DNA of 64,000 nt, taken from positions 1-64,000 of the forward strand of contig NZ_JAKGBI010000017.1 in NCBI RefSeq assembly GCF_021530565.1, written 5' to 3'. Origin of the DNA: Pseudoalteromonas sp. SMS1 (lineage in GTDB: Bacteria > Pseudomonadota > Gammaproteobacteria > Enterobacterales > Alteromonadaceae). Positions 54,836 to 64,000 of the stretch are shown here, piece by piece (within the stretch, counting starts at the first letter, position 1; each line of letters opens with the position of its first letter). The notes under the pieces were generated by a model. The model made no database searches. It saw only the letters and a list, made by a program, of their open reading frames with translations, and was not told where the DNA came from. The position numbers and the translations under genes are program-made.

Positions 54836-57800
54836 ATGAGCGAGCAAAAGCGCAGAAGAAGACGCGAGCGCGGTGGCGCATTAACTGAAGAACAACAGCT
54901 AAAACTTAAAGCCAAATTGGCTGACAGCCAGGCAAAAGCGCAACAAAATCAGTTGGCAGTGCGTCAAGATAGAACGGCCAAAGTGCCTTTAACGCCCGCC
55001 CAGCAACGTCTGTGGACTGCGTGGCAATTGGACCCACAAGACAGCGTCTATAACTTGGCGGGCACGTTGACGTTTCAGGGGCAATTGAATAAGGCGTGGG
55101 TGCGAGCTGGTTTTGCACACTTGGTTGCAAAACACGGGATCTTGAATAGTCGTTTCAGTGAGGAAGCAGGCACCACCGTGCAGCAATTGCAAAACGACAA
55201 TGCATTTACCTTTATCGATATACCAACGCAAAGCGATGTAGCGCAGCAGGCGTTCGAGATTGCAGACAAACCCTTTGATTTAACGGCTGAGCCTTTGTTA
55301 CGCGTTGCCTTATTAGAAGCACAAGGCGAGTGTACCTTGCTGGTGGTGATGCATCATATCGTCACTGATGGCACGTCGATGCAGCAGTTATTTAATGAAT
55401 TTATCCAAGCGTATGCGCTGCTGCAATCTCAGCAAGATTTGCCTGCAATTGAATCTAAAGCTGACTATTTAGATTATGCATTGTGGTTAGTCAAGCAAGA
55501 CCATTCAGAGTTACTCGCCAAGCAATTAATGGGCTGGCAAGGCGCACTTGGGGATGATTTTGAACCACTGCGCTTGCCTGCGAATAGTTTAGCGAGACAA
55601 GGAGGGAACTACCCCATTAGTACGCAGTCCTTGACTTTGCCAAACGTATTGTGGCAACAAGTGCAAGAACTGACCAAACAGCATCAAGTGACGCCATATT
55701 TAGTGCTACTGAGCGCCTTTCAGTATCTATTACACCGCTATAGTGACCAAAACGATGTCAAAGTAGGGGTCCCAATTGCCAATCGCCACCATGCACAAAC
55801 CCATGGTCTCATCGGCTTTTTTATTAATACCCAAGTGGTGCGATTAGAGGTTGCGCCAGAGGACTGTTTTGCCTCACTGTTGGAAAAAGCCAAAGCGTTT
55901 TCACAATTTGCACAGGCTAATCAAGATTTGCCGTTTGAGCATCTTTTGGATGCCATTAAACCTGAGCGTAGCACTGGTAGTCACCCGCTTTTTCAGGTCA
56001 TGTTTAACTACTTGAAACGTGACAAAGGTGCCATGGATGCCTTGCAAGGCGTATCACTCAAAGATACCCAAGCGCTGCGCTTTTCGATGCCGTTTGATTT
56101 GCAATTAGATGTGATTGAAGAAGTCACGGGGGACACCACACTACATCTATATTTCGCCAATACACTTTACAGCGAAGCCTTTGCCAAACACTGTTTAGAT
56201 GAACTTGCGGCCTTATTGTCTGCGGTGGCTAACCACCCTCAGTCGCCGTTGCAATACTTAGATTGGTATCCGCAGCAACGTCAACAGTGCCTAGAAGCAT
56301 TTTCTAAAGGCGCGGAGGCATATCCATGGCAGCGATCTATTGCCGACATCATCAGTGCACAAGCTAAGCAAACACCGCAGCACAGTGCCCTGATATTCGC
56401 CGGAGAGCACCTGAGTTATGGAGAGTTTGAACAGCGCACCAATCAGTTGGCAAACTGGCTGATTGCTCAAGGCGTTGGCGCTGAAGACCAAATAGGCGTG
56501 TATTTCGATCGCAGTTTTGAGATGGTGATAGCGTTGATTGGGGTGATGAAAAGTGGCGCGGCGTATGTGCCCCTTGACCCGCATTTACCAGCCGATCGGG
56601 TTGAGTATATTGCACAAAATAGCACCTTCAAACTGGTGTTGGGGAATCGCGAAAACAGTGCGTTTTCGGTACCTTACTATGTGTGGTCGACACTTGAAAC
56701 GGCGTTGGCTGAGCAAAATGATGGTTACCCAAATGTGACTATCTTGCCCGCGCAGGCGGCGTATGTGATTTACACATCGGGTTCAACGGGTAAACCCAAA
56801 GGGGTGGTCAATAATCACCATGCTCTTTATAACCGCATTAGCTGGCAGGACCAAGCTTACCCAATTGATGCAACAGATCGTGTCTTGCAAAAAACGCCAT
56901 ATGGGTTTGATGTGTCTGTTTGGGAGTTTTTCTGGCCATTGATGCGTGGTGCAACTCTGGTTGTGGCTGAGCCAGAGATCCACAAAGAGCCGCGTGATTT
57001 GGCCGCACTTATTCAGGCACAGCAGGTGACCTTGCTACACTTTGTACCTTCGATGTTACAGGCCTTTATCAGTGAACCGCTGGCGCAGCAATGTGACAGT
57101 ATTAAACACATTATTTGTAGTGGTGAAGCGCTGCCTGCGGCCCTGCAAGCAGACACTTTGAAGTTGCTGCCAGCACTTGAAATCCACAATTTATATGGGC
57201 CGACAGAAGCGGCCATCGACGTCAGCTATTACGAATGTGATGGTCGCACCGATAAGGCAGTCCCTATCGGTAAACCGCTAGCGGGTTGTGAGTTGTGGGT
57301 GCTTGATCAACAGTTAAATCTCAGCCCGATTGGTGCCGTGGGTGAGTTATATATTGGTGGAATTGGCCTTGCGCGTGGTTATGCTAATCGCCCAGATCTG
57401 AGTGCTGAGCGTTTTGTGGCAAACCCATTTGCCAATGACGGTAGTCGCTTGTATCGCAGTGGAGATTTGGTGCGCTGGAGTGAATTGGGTGAGCTCGAAT
57501 ATTTAGGGCGAACCGACCATCAAGTTAAGATCCGAGGTTTACGCATTGAGTTGGGTGAAATCGAAACCCAGTTATTTGCCCAGCCGGGCGTAAAAGAAGC
57601 GGTGGTTGTGGCCATCTCTGGGCCCAATGGTGGCGCGCGTCTAGCCGCCTATGTGAGTGGCGAATCATTAGATGAAAGCCTGTTACATCAAGGGCTCAGT
57701 GATGCGCTGCCGGATTACATGGTACCGAGTTCGATTCGGGTACTGGATGCTTTACCGCTGAGCAGTAACGGTAAAGTGGATCGCAAAGCGCTACCTGAAC

Positions 57801-60800
57801 CTAGTCTGCCAAATCAAACAACCTATCAAGCACCACAAGGTGAGCGCGAAGAGTTGCTGTGTCAAGCTTGGCAGCAGGTCCTTGGTCACAGCCAAATCGG
57901 TCGTGACGACAACTTTTTTGCCCTAGGCGGCGATTCCATTTTGAGCTTACAAATTGTGGCTGCAATGCGCCAGCATGGGTTTGCACTGAGTGCGAAGCAG
58001 GTGTTTGAAGCGCCAACCATTGCGCAATTGGCAAGTGAGCTGAGTGAATTAAGTGACGCGGATAAGATCCCGCAGAGTGTGCGTGGCGAAGTGCCCCTAC
58101 TACCCATTCAGCATACATATTTTGCAAGGCAGCCCAAACACGTTAATCACTGGAACCAGGCGATCCGCTTAACACCACCAGCAAGCATAGGGTTAGCAGC
58201 GCTAACAGAGAGCGTGCAAGCGCTGATTGAGCACCATGACGCCTTGCGGCTGCAATATCAGCAGCAAGGCGAATGGCTACAATCTTATCGCGACTATGAC
58301 GAAGCGGATTACCGTGAAGTGGTGTGGTATCAGTCGACCACCGAGCAAGCGTTTGATAGCTACTGTTTGCAATTGGCGGAGCAAGCACAAGCGAGTTTAA
58401 ACATCATGCGTGGTGATTCATTGCGCGTTGTCTATGTTCATAGTGAAACCCGTCAGCAGTTGCTGTTAATTGCCCATCATTTGGTCATTGACGGGGTATC
58501 TTGGCGTATTTTGGTGGATGACTTATTGCAGGGGATTGCGCAGTCAGCAGCTGGTAAAGCAGTGGCATTTGCAGCAAAGAGCCACAGTTATCAATACTGG
58601 GCACAACAATTACAAACTTACCCCAGCGCCCACGAGGACGAATTTGCAATTTGGCAATCACAGCATAGCGATGCGCTAGATTTACCGAATTTTGTTGCCG
58701 ATGGTGAGGACACCATGGACCGTGCACAAACGCTCAATATCTCACTCAGTGAGTCACAGACACACTCCCTATTAACGCAGGCGCAACGTCCTTATCGCAC
58801 ACACATTGATGAGCTTCTATTGGCGGGGTTAAGTGTGGCCTTGAAGCAATGGACGGGTGCTGATGACGCGCAGGTATTCCTCGAAGGACATGGTCGTGAG
58901 CCGTGGCAGTCACAACTAGATTTAAGTCGCACGTTAGGCTGGTTTACGTCTCTGTACCCCGTCAAATTGGTTAGTTTTACGGACATTGCAGAGACCATTA
59001 TTGATACCAAAGAGCGTTTGCGTGCACTGCCGAATAAGGGCATCGGTTACGGTGCTTTTAAATATTTTGGCAACGAGACACAAAAGCAGGCGCTTTGTAG
59101 CACGCGCAAACCACAAATAGAGTTTAATTATTTAGGTCAGCTCGATGCCAATGGCAATGCGCAATTGGCGCAATGGCAAATGAGCACCGATGGTGTTGGC
59201 CGCAGTATTGCCCCTGAAAACCCACTCAGTGCAGACATTACCATCAATGGTGGCATTCAAAATGGTCAGCTGCAATTGGCTGTGACATACAGCAGCGCAT
59301 GCTTGCTACAGGCTGATATGGCCGAGTTTGGCCAATTGCTTGAACGGGCGTTTGGTGACGTCATCGCACATTGCCTCGAAGCCCAGTTTCGCTTAACACC
59401 TGCCGATGTGCCACTGCTGGCCTTGTCTCAAGCAGAGCTGGATGCATTGCCTATCTCACAGCAGGACGTTACCAGTATTTATCCTCTTTCACCCATGCAG
59501 CAGGGTATGATGTTCCACACCATGGTGGAGCACAGTGCCGCGTATCTCAATCAGCTGAGATTGGATATTAGTGGTCTTGATGTGGCGCGCTTTAAAGCGG
59601 CTTGGCAACTGGTTGTTGATCGTCATGAGGCATTGCGCAGTGGCTTTATGTCGGCGGCAAAGCAGCCTCTTCAGTATGTGGTAGAAGGCCACCAGATTGT
59701 GTTTACAGAACTAGATTGGCAAAGTGAACCTGCACAATCGACACATACCCTTGCCAAGTCACTGCTTGATACAGGGTTTGCAGTTACAGAGCAAGTGGGA
59801 CTGATGTCTTTCACCTTAGTTCAACAAGCGACAGCGCAGCATCACTTTATTTGGACCTATCACCATATGCTGTTAGATGGTTGGAGTAGCACGGCGGTGT
59901 TGGCTGAAGTCATGGCCGCTTACCAAGCGCAAACATTACCAGCACCTGGGGGTCAGTTTAAAGATTACTTAGCGTATTTGGCGAACCAAGATGACGCCGC
60001 GGGAAACAGTTACTGGCAAAGTCGCCTTGAACGACTGGGTGATGCCTCTTATTTAACGCAGTTGCAAGTACGTGAACGCTTGGACGAGTCGCAGGGCTAC
60101 GCGCAGCATACGTTGCAATTAAGCGAGCAACAAGCTGCGCAATTACAACGCTTTGCACAACAACAACAGCTCACGGTGAATACCGTTTTACAAGGCGCTT
60201 GGTCGCTGTTATTAGGGCGTATGCTGAACAAGTCAGCGGTTTGCTTTGGCGCGACGACATCAGGCCGCCCTGCTGACTTGGTTGGTAGTGATCGCACAGT
60301 GGGTCTATTTATCAATACCTTGCCAGTGATCAGCACGCTAGACGATGAACTGACAGTGGGGCAATGGCTCAAAGCTCGCCAGCAAGACAGTATGGCAAGC
60401 CGAGAGTTTGAACACACGCCTTTGTATCAAATACAAAAACTAGCTGAAGGGCAGGTGGAGTTCAATCAGCAAGGCTTGTTTGACAGTTTACTGATTTTCG
60501 AAAACTACCCAATCTCGGAGACTTTGGGTGACTCAGAATTAGGCGGCGCGCGCTTTAACTTAGTTGAAAACCGTGAAGAAACCAATTACCCGCTGACCGT
60601 GTTTGTCGAGACAGCACAAGGGCTAACCATTAACTTTGCTTATCAGAGCTGGCAGCTTAGTGCTGAGTTGGTGGCGCAATGTGCCAACAACTTAGCGTTT
60701 TTACTCGAGACAGTGCAAACGCAAGTAGATCAACCGCTTGGCCAGATCCAGTTGTTAGATAAACAGGCGCAAGCTGTACTTAACCAGTTGGGTCAGGGGC

Positions 60801-63800
60801 ACAGCGAGGCGCTGCCTGACTTTGATGCATTGGCCCTATTTGAAGCGCAAGCACAGCAATCACCACACGTGATAGCGGTGCGCAACGAGCAAGGCGAATC
60901 ACTTAACTATGAAGAACTGAACCGCCGCGCGAATCAATTGGCGCAGGTGCTCATTCAAGCGGGGGTAGATATCGAAATGCCCGTCGCCGTAAGTATGACC
61001 CGCGGCCTTGATATGATTGTGGCGATGCTTGCCATAGGCAAGGCGGGCGGCGTGTATGTTCCAATTGCGTTGGAGTTGCCAGAAGCACGTCGCGATTATA
61101 TTTTTGAACACAGCGGTGCAACGCTTGTTTTGACCAATACGACTGCAACGTTTGGCAATTCAGTCACGTGTTTAAATGTCTCACAAATCGCACTAGATAA
61201 TTATTCAGACAGCACGCCAGTCAAAGCACGTCATCACGCACAACTGGTGTATACCCTGTACACCTCTGGCTCTACCGGATTACCCAAAGGCGTGGCGATA
61301 AGCCATGGTAACCTACTCAATTTCTTGTTGGGCATGCAGCACCAATTGGGGTTACCTGAGGCGGTCAATGCACTGGCACTGACTTCCTTGTCGTTTGATA
61401 TTTCCGGACTAGAAATTTACTTGCCGCTGATAAGCGGTGGTGCCGTGACCGTGGCAAATGATGCCACGACACTCACGCCTGAATTATTAGCACAGCAAGA
61501 CCTACTGCAAGCGACTCCTGCGGGGTGGCGCAGCCTGTTGGCGCTTAATTTACTGACCGACGTGGTTGGCAAATTGGCATTGTGTGGCGGCGAAGCACTG
61601 CCTGCGGAACTTGTGGCTGATTTAACCGCAACGGGTGTTGAACTTTGGAACATGTATGGGCCAACCGAAACAACCATTTGGTCGAGTTGTTATCGGGTTA
61701 CGCAACCGCCAGTACACCTTGGCGCTGCAACGTTAAATACCCAGTTGTACGTGCTCGATAACCAGCTAAACCTATGCCCACACGGTGTCGCTGGGGAACT
61801 TTACATTGCAGGCGCGGGCTTGGCTCGTGGTTATTTAGCGCGACCTGAACTCAGCGCCGAGCGCTTTGTGGCCAACCCGTTTGCAACGGATGGTAGCCGT
61901 TTATATCGCACCGGAGATCTCGTGCGTTGGAATGAACACGGTCAGCTTGAGTATTTAGGTCGTACCGACCATCAGGTGAAGATCCGTGGTTACCGTATCG
62001 AGCTCGGTGACATTGAAGCGCAACTATATCGCTGTGATGGTGTCGTTGAAGCCGTGGTGGTGGATGACAATAGCACTGGCAGCACACAATTGGTTGGCTA
62101 TGTGTCGGGCGCAGCGCTAAATGGTGAGGAACTAAAAAACCACATTGCGCAGTGGCTACCAGATTACATGGTACCAGCACTGGTTATCGCACTGGACGAT
62201 ATGCCACATAACAGCAATGGCAAGATTGACCGCAAAGCGCTGCCAAAACCGCAGTGGCAAGCTGACCAAGCATTTGAAGCGCCACAAACCGAGACGGAGT
62301 TACGCCTTGCAGCCATTTGGCAGTCTGTATTAGGTGCAGAAAAAGTTGGCCGTGGTGATAATTTCTTCGCCCTTGGGGGAGATTCAATCAAGGCATTGAG
62401 TGTTGCCAGTCAAAGTCAGAGCAATGGGTTAAACTTTGCAATTGCGCAGCTATTTAGCACTGAAGATCTCGCGCAATTGGCTTCACTGATTGATGGCAAC
62501 AGCGCAACCAATCGCGTAGCGCTGGTACGCAATGCTGACACTTACACTGGGTTATCGTTTGCCGAACAACGTCAGTGGTTCTTATGGAAGCTCTCGCCAC
62601 AGAGCAGTGCATATCACATTAAGGGCGCGTTGATGTTGGATGGAGAGCTCAACACCCACGCATTGCAGCAGGCATTGGATTACGTCAAAAACAGTCATTA
62701 TGCGCTGCGCACTGTGTATGTGGAAGACCGAGATGCGCAGGTATCTCAGTATATTGCCACTGAAAGTGCGTGTATTTATCAAGAGTTTGATGCATCCGAG
62801 GGCGCAGAGAGTCGCACGTGGCGAGCAAACTTTGTCGCTCAGTCGTTTGTATTGACTGAGGGCAACCTGTTTAGAGTCGGGCTTATCAAGCACAGTGACA
62901 CGCGCCATGAGCTGGTGGTCGTCATGCACCATATTATCTCCGATGCGTGGTCACTACAGATCATTATCAATGATTTTGCCAAGGCATATGGTCAAGCACA
63001 GGCGGGCGCATTGCGCTTATCCGACACCACAAAAATACGTTACAGCGATTACGCTCAGTGGCAGCGCGCATGGTTGAATGATGAGGTGAAAGCTCAGCAG
63101 TTGGCTTATTGGCATAGTGTCATTGGGGACGATTTATCCGCACTGCGCCTGCCCAGTGATTTAAATTCTGAGCAAAGTACTTACCAAGCCATAACGGAGC
63201 AAGTGGAGCTTGATTCGCAATTAAAAGCAGCCTTAGTGGACTTTGCTAAAGCGAATAATACGAGCTTATTTAATGTCTTGATGGCTGCGCTCAAGGTGTT
63301 ACTGCATCGCTACAGTGGTCAGTCTACGATCCGCGTTGGGATGCCAATCGCCAATCGCCATACCGCAGGCACTGAATCTTTAGTGGGCTTCTTTGTTAAT
63401 ACCCAAGTGATCACCACACAAATAAGCGGTGATACGTTATTGAGTGAAGTGCTAGCACAGGTCAAAACCCATATGTTAGGCGCACAAGCGCACCAAGATT
63501 TACCCTTTGAGCAGCTGTTAGACAGTCTTGATCTAGACCGAGATCTCGCACAACCGCTATTTCAAGTGATGATTAACCACCAACGTGTGGACGGCGATGC
63601 CCTGCTTACATTACCCAATCTGGATGTGAGCCCTGTGACCATTGATGGCAGCGAAGCGCAGTTTGAACTCGTACTGAACTGTTATGAAGACAGCCATGGC
63701 CTGACGAATATTGAATTTGAATTTGCCAAAGAACGCTTCAGTAAAGCGCGTCGTGTAGAGCTGGCAAGCGCGCTTAGCACTCTACTGACCGCTTTAGTGA

Positions 63801-64000
63801 GCGCACACGCGCAGCGCGTTGCAGACTTGCAATTACTTCCTGATGCAACGCAAGCGCAATTACATGTGCTTGGTCAAGGTCAAACGCATCCAGCAGCTTC
63901 TTTAGTGACAGCGCAACTGGGCGAAATTGCGCTGCAGTATCCGCATCATATCGCGTTGAAATTTGCGGATACTGAGCTCAATTACCAGCAATTGACAGCG
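54836..64000 (+). CDS. NRPS: C-A(Ser)-PCP-E-C-A(Gly)-PCP-C-A... (partial at window end)
   Basis: At least 3055 residues, with no stop before the window end. The start MSEQKRRRRRERGG is strongly basic. C1 spans about 50-470 (HHIVTDG, His173); A1 about 490-985, with pocket D-V-W-H-I-S-L-I-D, a known serine code. PCP1 has Ser1034. The epimerisation domain (about 1085-1510) has HHLVIDGVSWRIL, EGHGRE and FNYLGQLD. C2 (about 1540-1970) has SPMQQGMMFH, as in domains accepting D-residues. A2 (about 1990-2440) has pocket D-I-L-Q-L-G-M-I-W, close to a glycine code. PCP2 has Ser2517. C3 spans about 2540-2990, with HHIISDAWS. A3 begins at the end. It predicts ketide - D-Ser - Gly - further residue(s). 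Release and any tailoring lie outside the window. Confidence 0.95.
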   Translation, partial: MSEQKRRRRRERGGALTEEQQLKLKAKLADSQAKAQQNQLAVRQDRTAKVPLTPAQQRLWTAWQLDPQDSVYNLAGTLTFQGQLNKAWVRAGFAHLVAKHGILNSRFSEEAGTTVQQLQNDNAFTFIDIPTQSDVAQQAFEIADKPFDLTAEPLLRVALLEAQGECTLLVVMHHIVTDGTSMQQLFNEFIQAYALLQSQQDLPAIESKADYLDYALWLVKQDHSELLAKQLMGWQGALGDDFEPLRLPANSLARQGGNYPISTQSLTLPNVLWQQVQELTKQHQVTPYLVLLSAFQYLLHRYSDQNDVKVGVPIANRHHAQTHGLIGFFINTQVVRLEVAPEDCFASLLEKAKAFSQFAQANQDLPFEHLLDAIKPERSTGSHPLFQVMFNYLKRDKGAMDALQGVSLKDTQALRFSMPFDLQLDVIEEVTGDTTLHLYFANTLYSEAFAKHCLDELAALLSAVANHPQSPLQYLDWYPQQRQQCLEAFSKGAEAYPWQRSIADIISAQAKQTPQHSALIFAGEHLSYGEFEQRTNQLANWLIAQGVGAEDQIGVYFDRSFEMVIALIGVMKSGAAYVPLDPHLPADRVEYIAQNSTFKLVLGNRENSAFSVPYYVWSTLETALAEQNDGYPNVTILPAQAAYVIYTSGSTGKPKGVVNNHHALYNRISWQDQAYPIDATDRVLQKTPYGFDVSVWEFFWPLMRGATLVVAEPEIHKEPRDLAALIQAQQVTLLHFVPSMLQAFISEPLAQQCDSIKHIICSGEALPAALQADTLKLLPALEIHNLYGPTEAAIDVSYYECDGRTDKAVPIGKPLAGCELWVLDQQLNLSPIGAVGELYIGGIGLARGYANRPDLSAERFVANPFANDGSRLYRSGDLVRWSELGELEYLGRTDHQVKIRGLRIELGEIETQLFAQPGVKEAVVVAISGPNGGARLAAYVSGESLDESLLHQGLSDALPDYMVPSSIRVLDALPLSSNGKVDRKALPEPSLPNQTTYQAPQGEREELLCQAWQQVLGHSQIGRDDNFFALGGDSILSLQIVAAMRQHGFALSAKQVFEAPTIAQLASELSELSDADKIPQSVRGEVPLLPIQHTYFARQPKHVNHWNQAIRLTPPASIGLAALTESVQALIEHHDALRLQYQQQGEWLQSYRDYDEADYREVVWYQSTTEQAFDSYCLQLAEQAQASLNIMRGDSLRVVYVHSETRQQLLLIAHHLVIDGVSWRILVDDLLQGIAQSAAGKAVAFAAKSHSYQYWAQQLQTYPSAHEDEFAIWQSQHSDALDLPNFVADGEDTMDRAQTLNISLSESQTHSLLTQAQRPYRTHIDELLLAGLSVALKQWTGADDAQVFLEGHGREPWQSQLDLSRTLGWFTSLYPVKLVSFTDIAETIIDTKERLRALPNKGIGYGAFKYFGNETQKQALCSTRKPQIEFNYLGQLDANGNAQLAQWQMSTDGVGRSIAPENPLSADITINGGIQNGQLQLAVTYSSACLLQADMAEFGQLLERAFGDVIAHCLEAQFRLTPADVPLLALSQAELDALPISQQDVTSIYPLSPMQQGMMFHTMVEHSAAYLNQLRLDISGLDVARFKAAWQLVVDRHEALRSGFMSAAKQPLQYVVEGHQIVFTELDWQSEPAQSTHTLAKSLLDTGFAVTEQVGLMSFTLVQQATAQHHFIWTYHHMLLDGWSSTAVLAEVMAAYQAQTLPAPGGQFKDYLAYLANQDDAAGNSYWQSRLERLGDASYLTQLQVRERLDESQGYAQHTLQLSEQQAAQLQRFAQQQQLTVNTVLQGAWSLLLGRMLNKSAVCFGATTSGRPADLVGSDRTVGLFINTLPVISTLDDELTVGQWLKARQQDSMASREFEHTPLYQIQKLAEGQVEFNQQGLFDSLLIFENYPISETLGDSELGGARFNLVENREETNYPLTVFVETAQGLTINFAYQSWQLSAELVAQCANNLAFLLETVQTQVDQPLGQIQLLDKQAQAVLNQLGQGHSEALPDFDALALFEAQAQQSPHVIAVRNEQGESLNYEELNRRANQLAQVLIQAGVDIEMPVAVSMTRGLDMIVAMLAIGKAGGVYVPIALELPEARRDYIFEHSGATLVLTNTTATFGNSVTCLNVSQIALDNYSDSTPVKARHHAQLVYTLYTSGSTGLPKGVAISHGNLLNFLLGMQHQLGLPEAVNALALTSLSFDISGLEIYLPLISGGAVTVANDATTLTPELLAQQDLLQATPAGWRSLLALNLLTDVVGKLALCGGEALPAELVADLTATGVELWNMYGPTETTIWSSCYRVTQPPVHLGAATLNTQLYVLDNQLNLCPHGVAGELYIAGAGLARGYLARPELSAERFVANPFATDGSRLYRTGDLVRWNEHGQLEYLGRTDHQVKIRGYRIELGDIEAQLYRCDGVVEAVVVDDNSTGSTQLVGYVSGAALNGEELKNHIAQWLPDYMVPALVIALDDMPHNSNGKIDRKALPKPQWQADQAFEAPQTETELRLAAIWQSVLGAEKVGRGDNFFALGGDSIKALSVASQSQSNGLNFAIAQLFSTEDLAQLASLIDGNSATNRVALVRNADTYTGLSFAEQRQWFLWKLSPQSSAYHIKGALMLDGELNTHALQQALDYVKNSHYALRTVYVEDRDAQVSQYIATESACIYQEFDASEGAESRTWRANFVAQSFVLTEGNLFRVGLIKHSDTRHELVVVMHHIISDAWSLQIIINDFAKAYGQAQAGALRLSDTTKIRYSDYAQWQRAWLNDEVKAQQLAYWHSVIGDDLSALRLPSDLNSEQSTYQAITEQVELDSQLKAALVDFAKANNTSLFNVLMAALKVLLHRYSGQSTIRVGMPIANRHTAGTESLVGFFVNTQVITTQISGDTLLSEVLAQVKTHMLGAQAHQDLPFEQLLDSLDLDRDLAQPLFQVMINHQRVDGDALLTLPNLDVSPVTIDGSEAQFELVLNCYEDSHGLTNIEFEFAKERFSKARRVELASALSTLLTALVSAHAQRVADLQLLPDATQAQLHVLGQGQTHPAASLVTAQLGEIALQYPHHIALKFADTELNYQQLTA

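Noticed and set aside
54836-64000. Thioesterase or release domain in the last NRPS gene.
   Set aside because: The gene is cut by the window end in its third adenylation domain; no release domain is visible.

Overview
The window looks like chromosome of a marine gammaproteobacterium close to Pseudoalteromonas. This is inferred from the tuf end, the sthA/fabR neighbourhood, a leuABCD operon with a Leu-rich leader, several secreted chitin-active enzymes, and moderate GC. No species can be named from the sequence alone. No tRNA, rRNA, CRISPR array or intact insertion sequence was seen.

Layout. 1-170: end of tuf and its terminator. 367-4821: a co-directional set with a GH19 muralytic/chitinase enzyme, a double lamin-tail-domain protein, two diverged paralogous four-helix membrane proteins, a lipoprotein and a small helical protein, closed by a terminator. 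4950-8946: a second co-directional set (a protein with a Pro/Ala/Glu-rich N-terminal part, a receiver-like protein, a DUF6765-like protein, a 33-aa membrane peptide, a GNAT). It runs head-on into a CI/LexA-like S24 repressor. I do not recognise the first two sets as a described system. 9.9-21.2 kb: rRNA-methyltransferase-like gene, periplasmic binding protein, GH18 chitinase, chitin-targeted trypsin-like protease, a coupled DJ-1/AraC regulator plus exported DJ-1 protein, a porin, and a divergent AraC/MFS pair. 21.3-26.6 kb: an R-body (refractile body) locus on the minus strand with four canonical RebB proteins, at least five divergent relatives, a coiled-coil protein, and upstream a chimeric regulator (degenerate NtrC-type AAA fused to AraC). 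26.9-34.5 kb: GH97 glucosidase, cupredoxin plus porin, sthA, a fatty-acyl desaturase and fabR with a clear operator. 34.7-39.5 kb: leu attenuator and leuABCD. 39.6-41.2 kb: small exported and TerB-like proteins.

41.2 kb to the end: an iron-regulated NRPS-PKS locus. A near-consensus Fur box lies over the promoter of an ECF sigma factor. Divergent from it are a PvdQ-like N-terminal-nucleophile acylase, an MbtH-like protein, a fatty-acyl-AMP-ligase-loaded NRPS, a KS-AT-KR-ACP PKS, and an NRPS (C-A-PCP-E-C-A-PCP-C-A...) that runs off the window. The logic is: acylate a basic amino acid, extend it with a reduced malonate unit, add D-Ser, then Gly, then more residues. The acylase could remove the acyl chain in the periplasm. 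A lipopeptide siderophore with a pyoverdine-like acyl-precursor step is the best reading.
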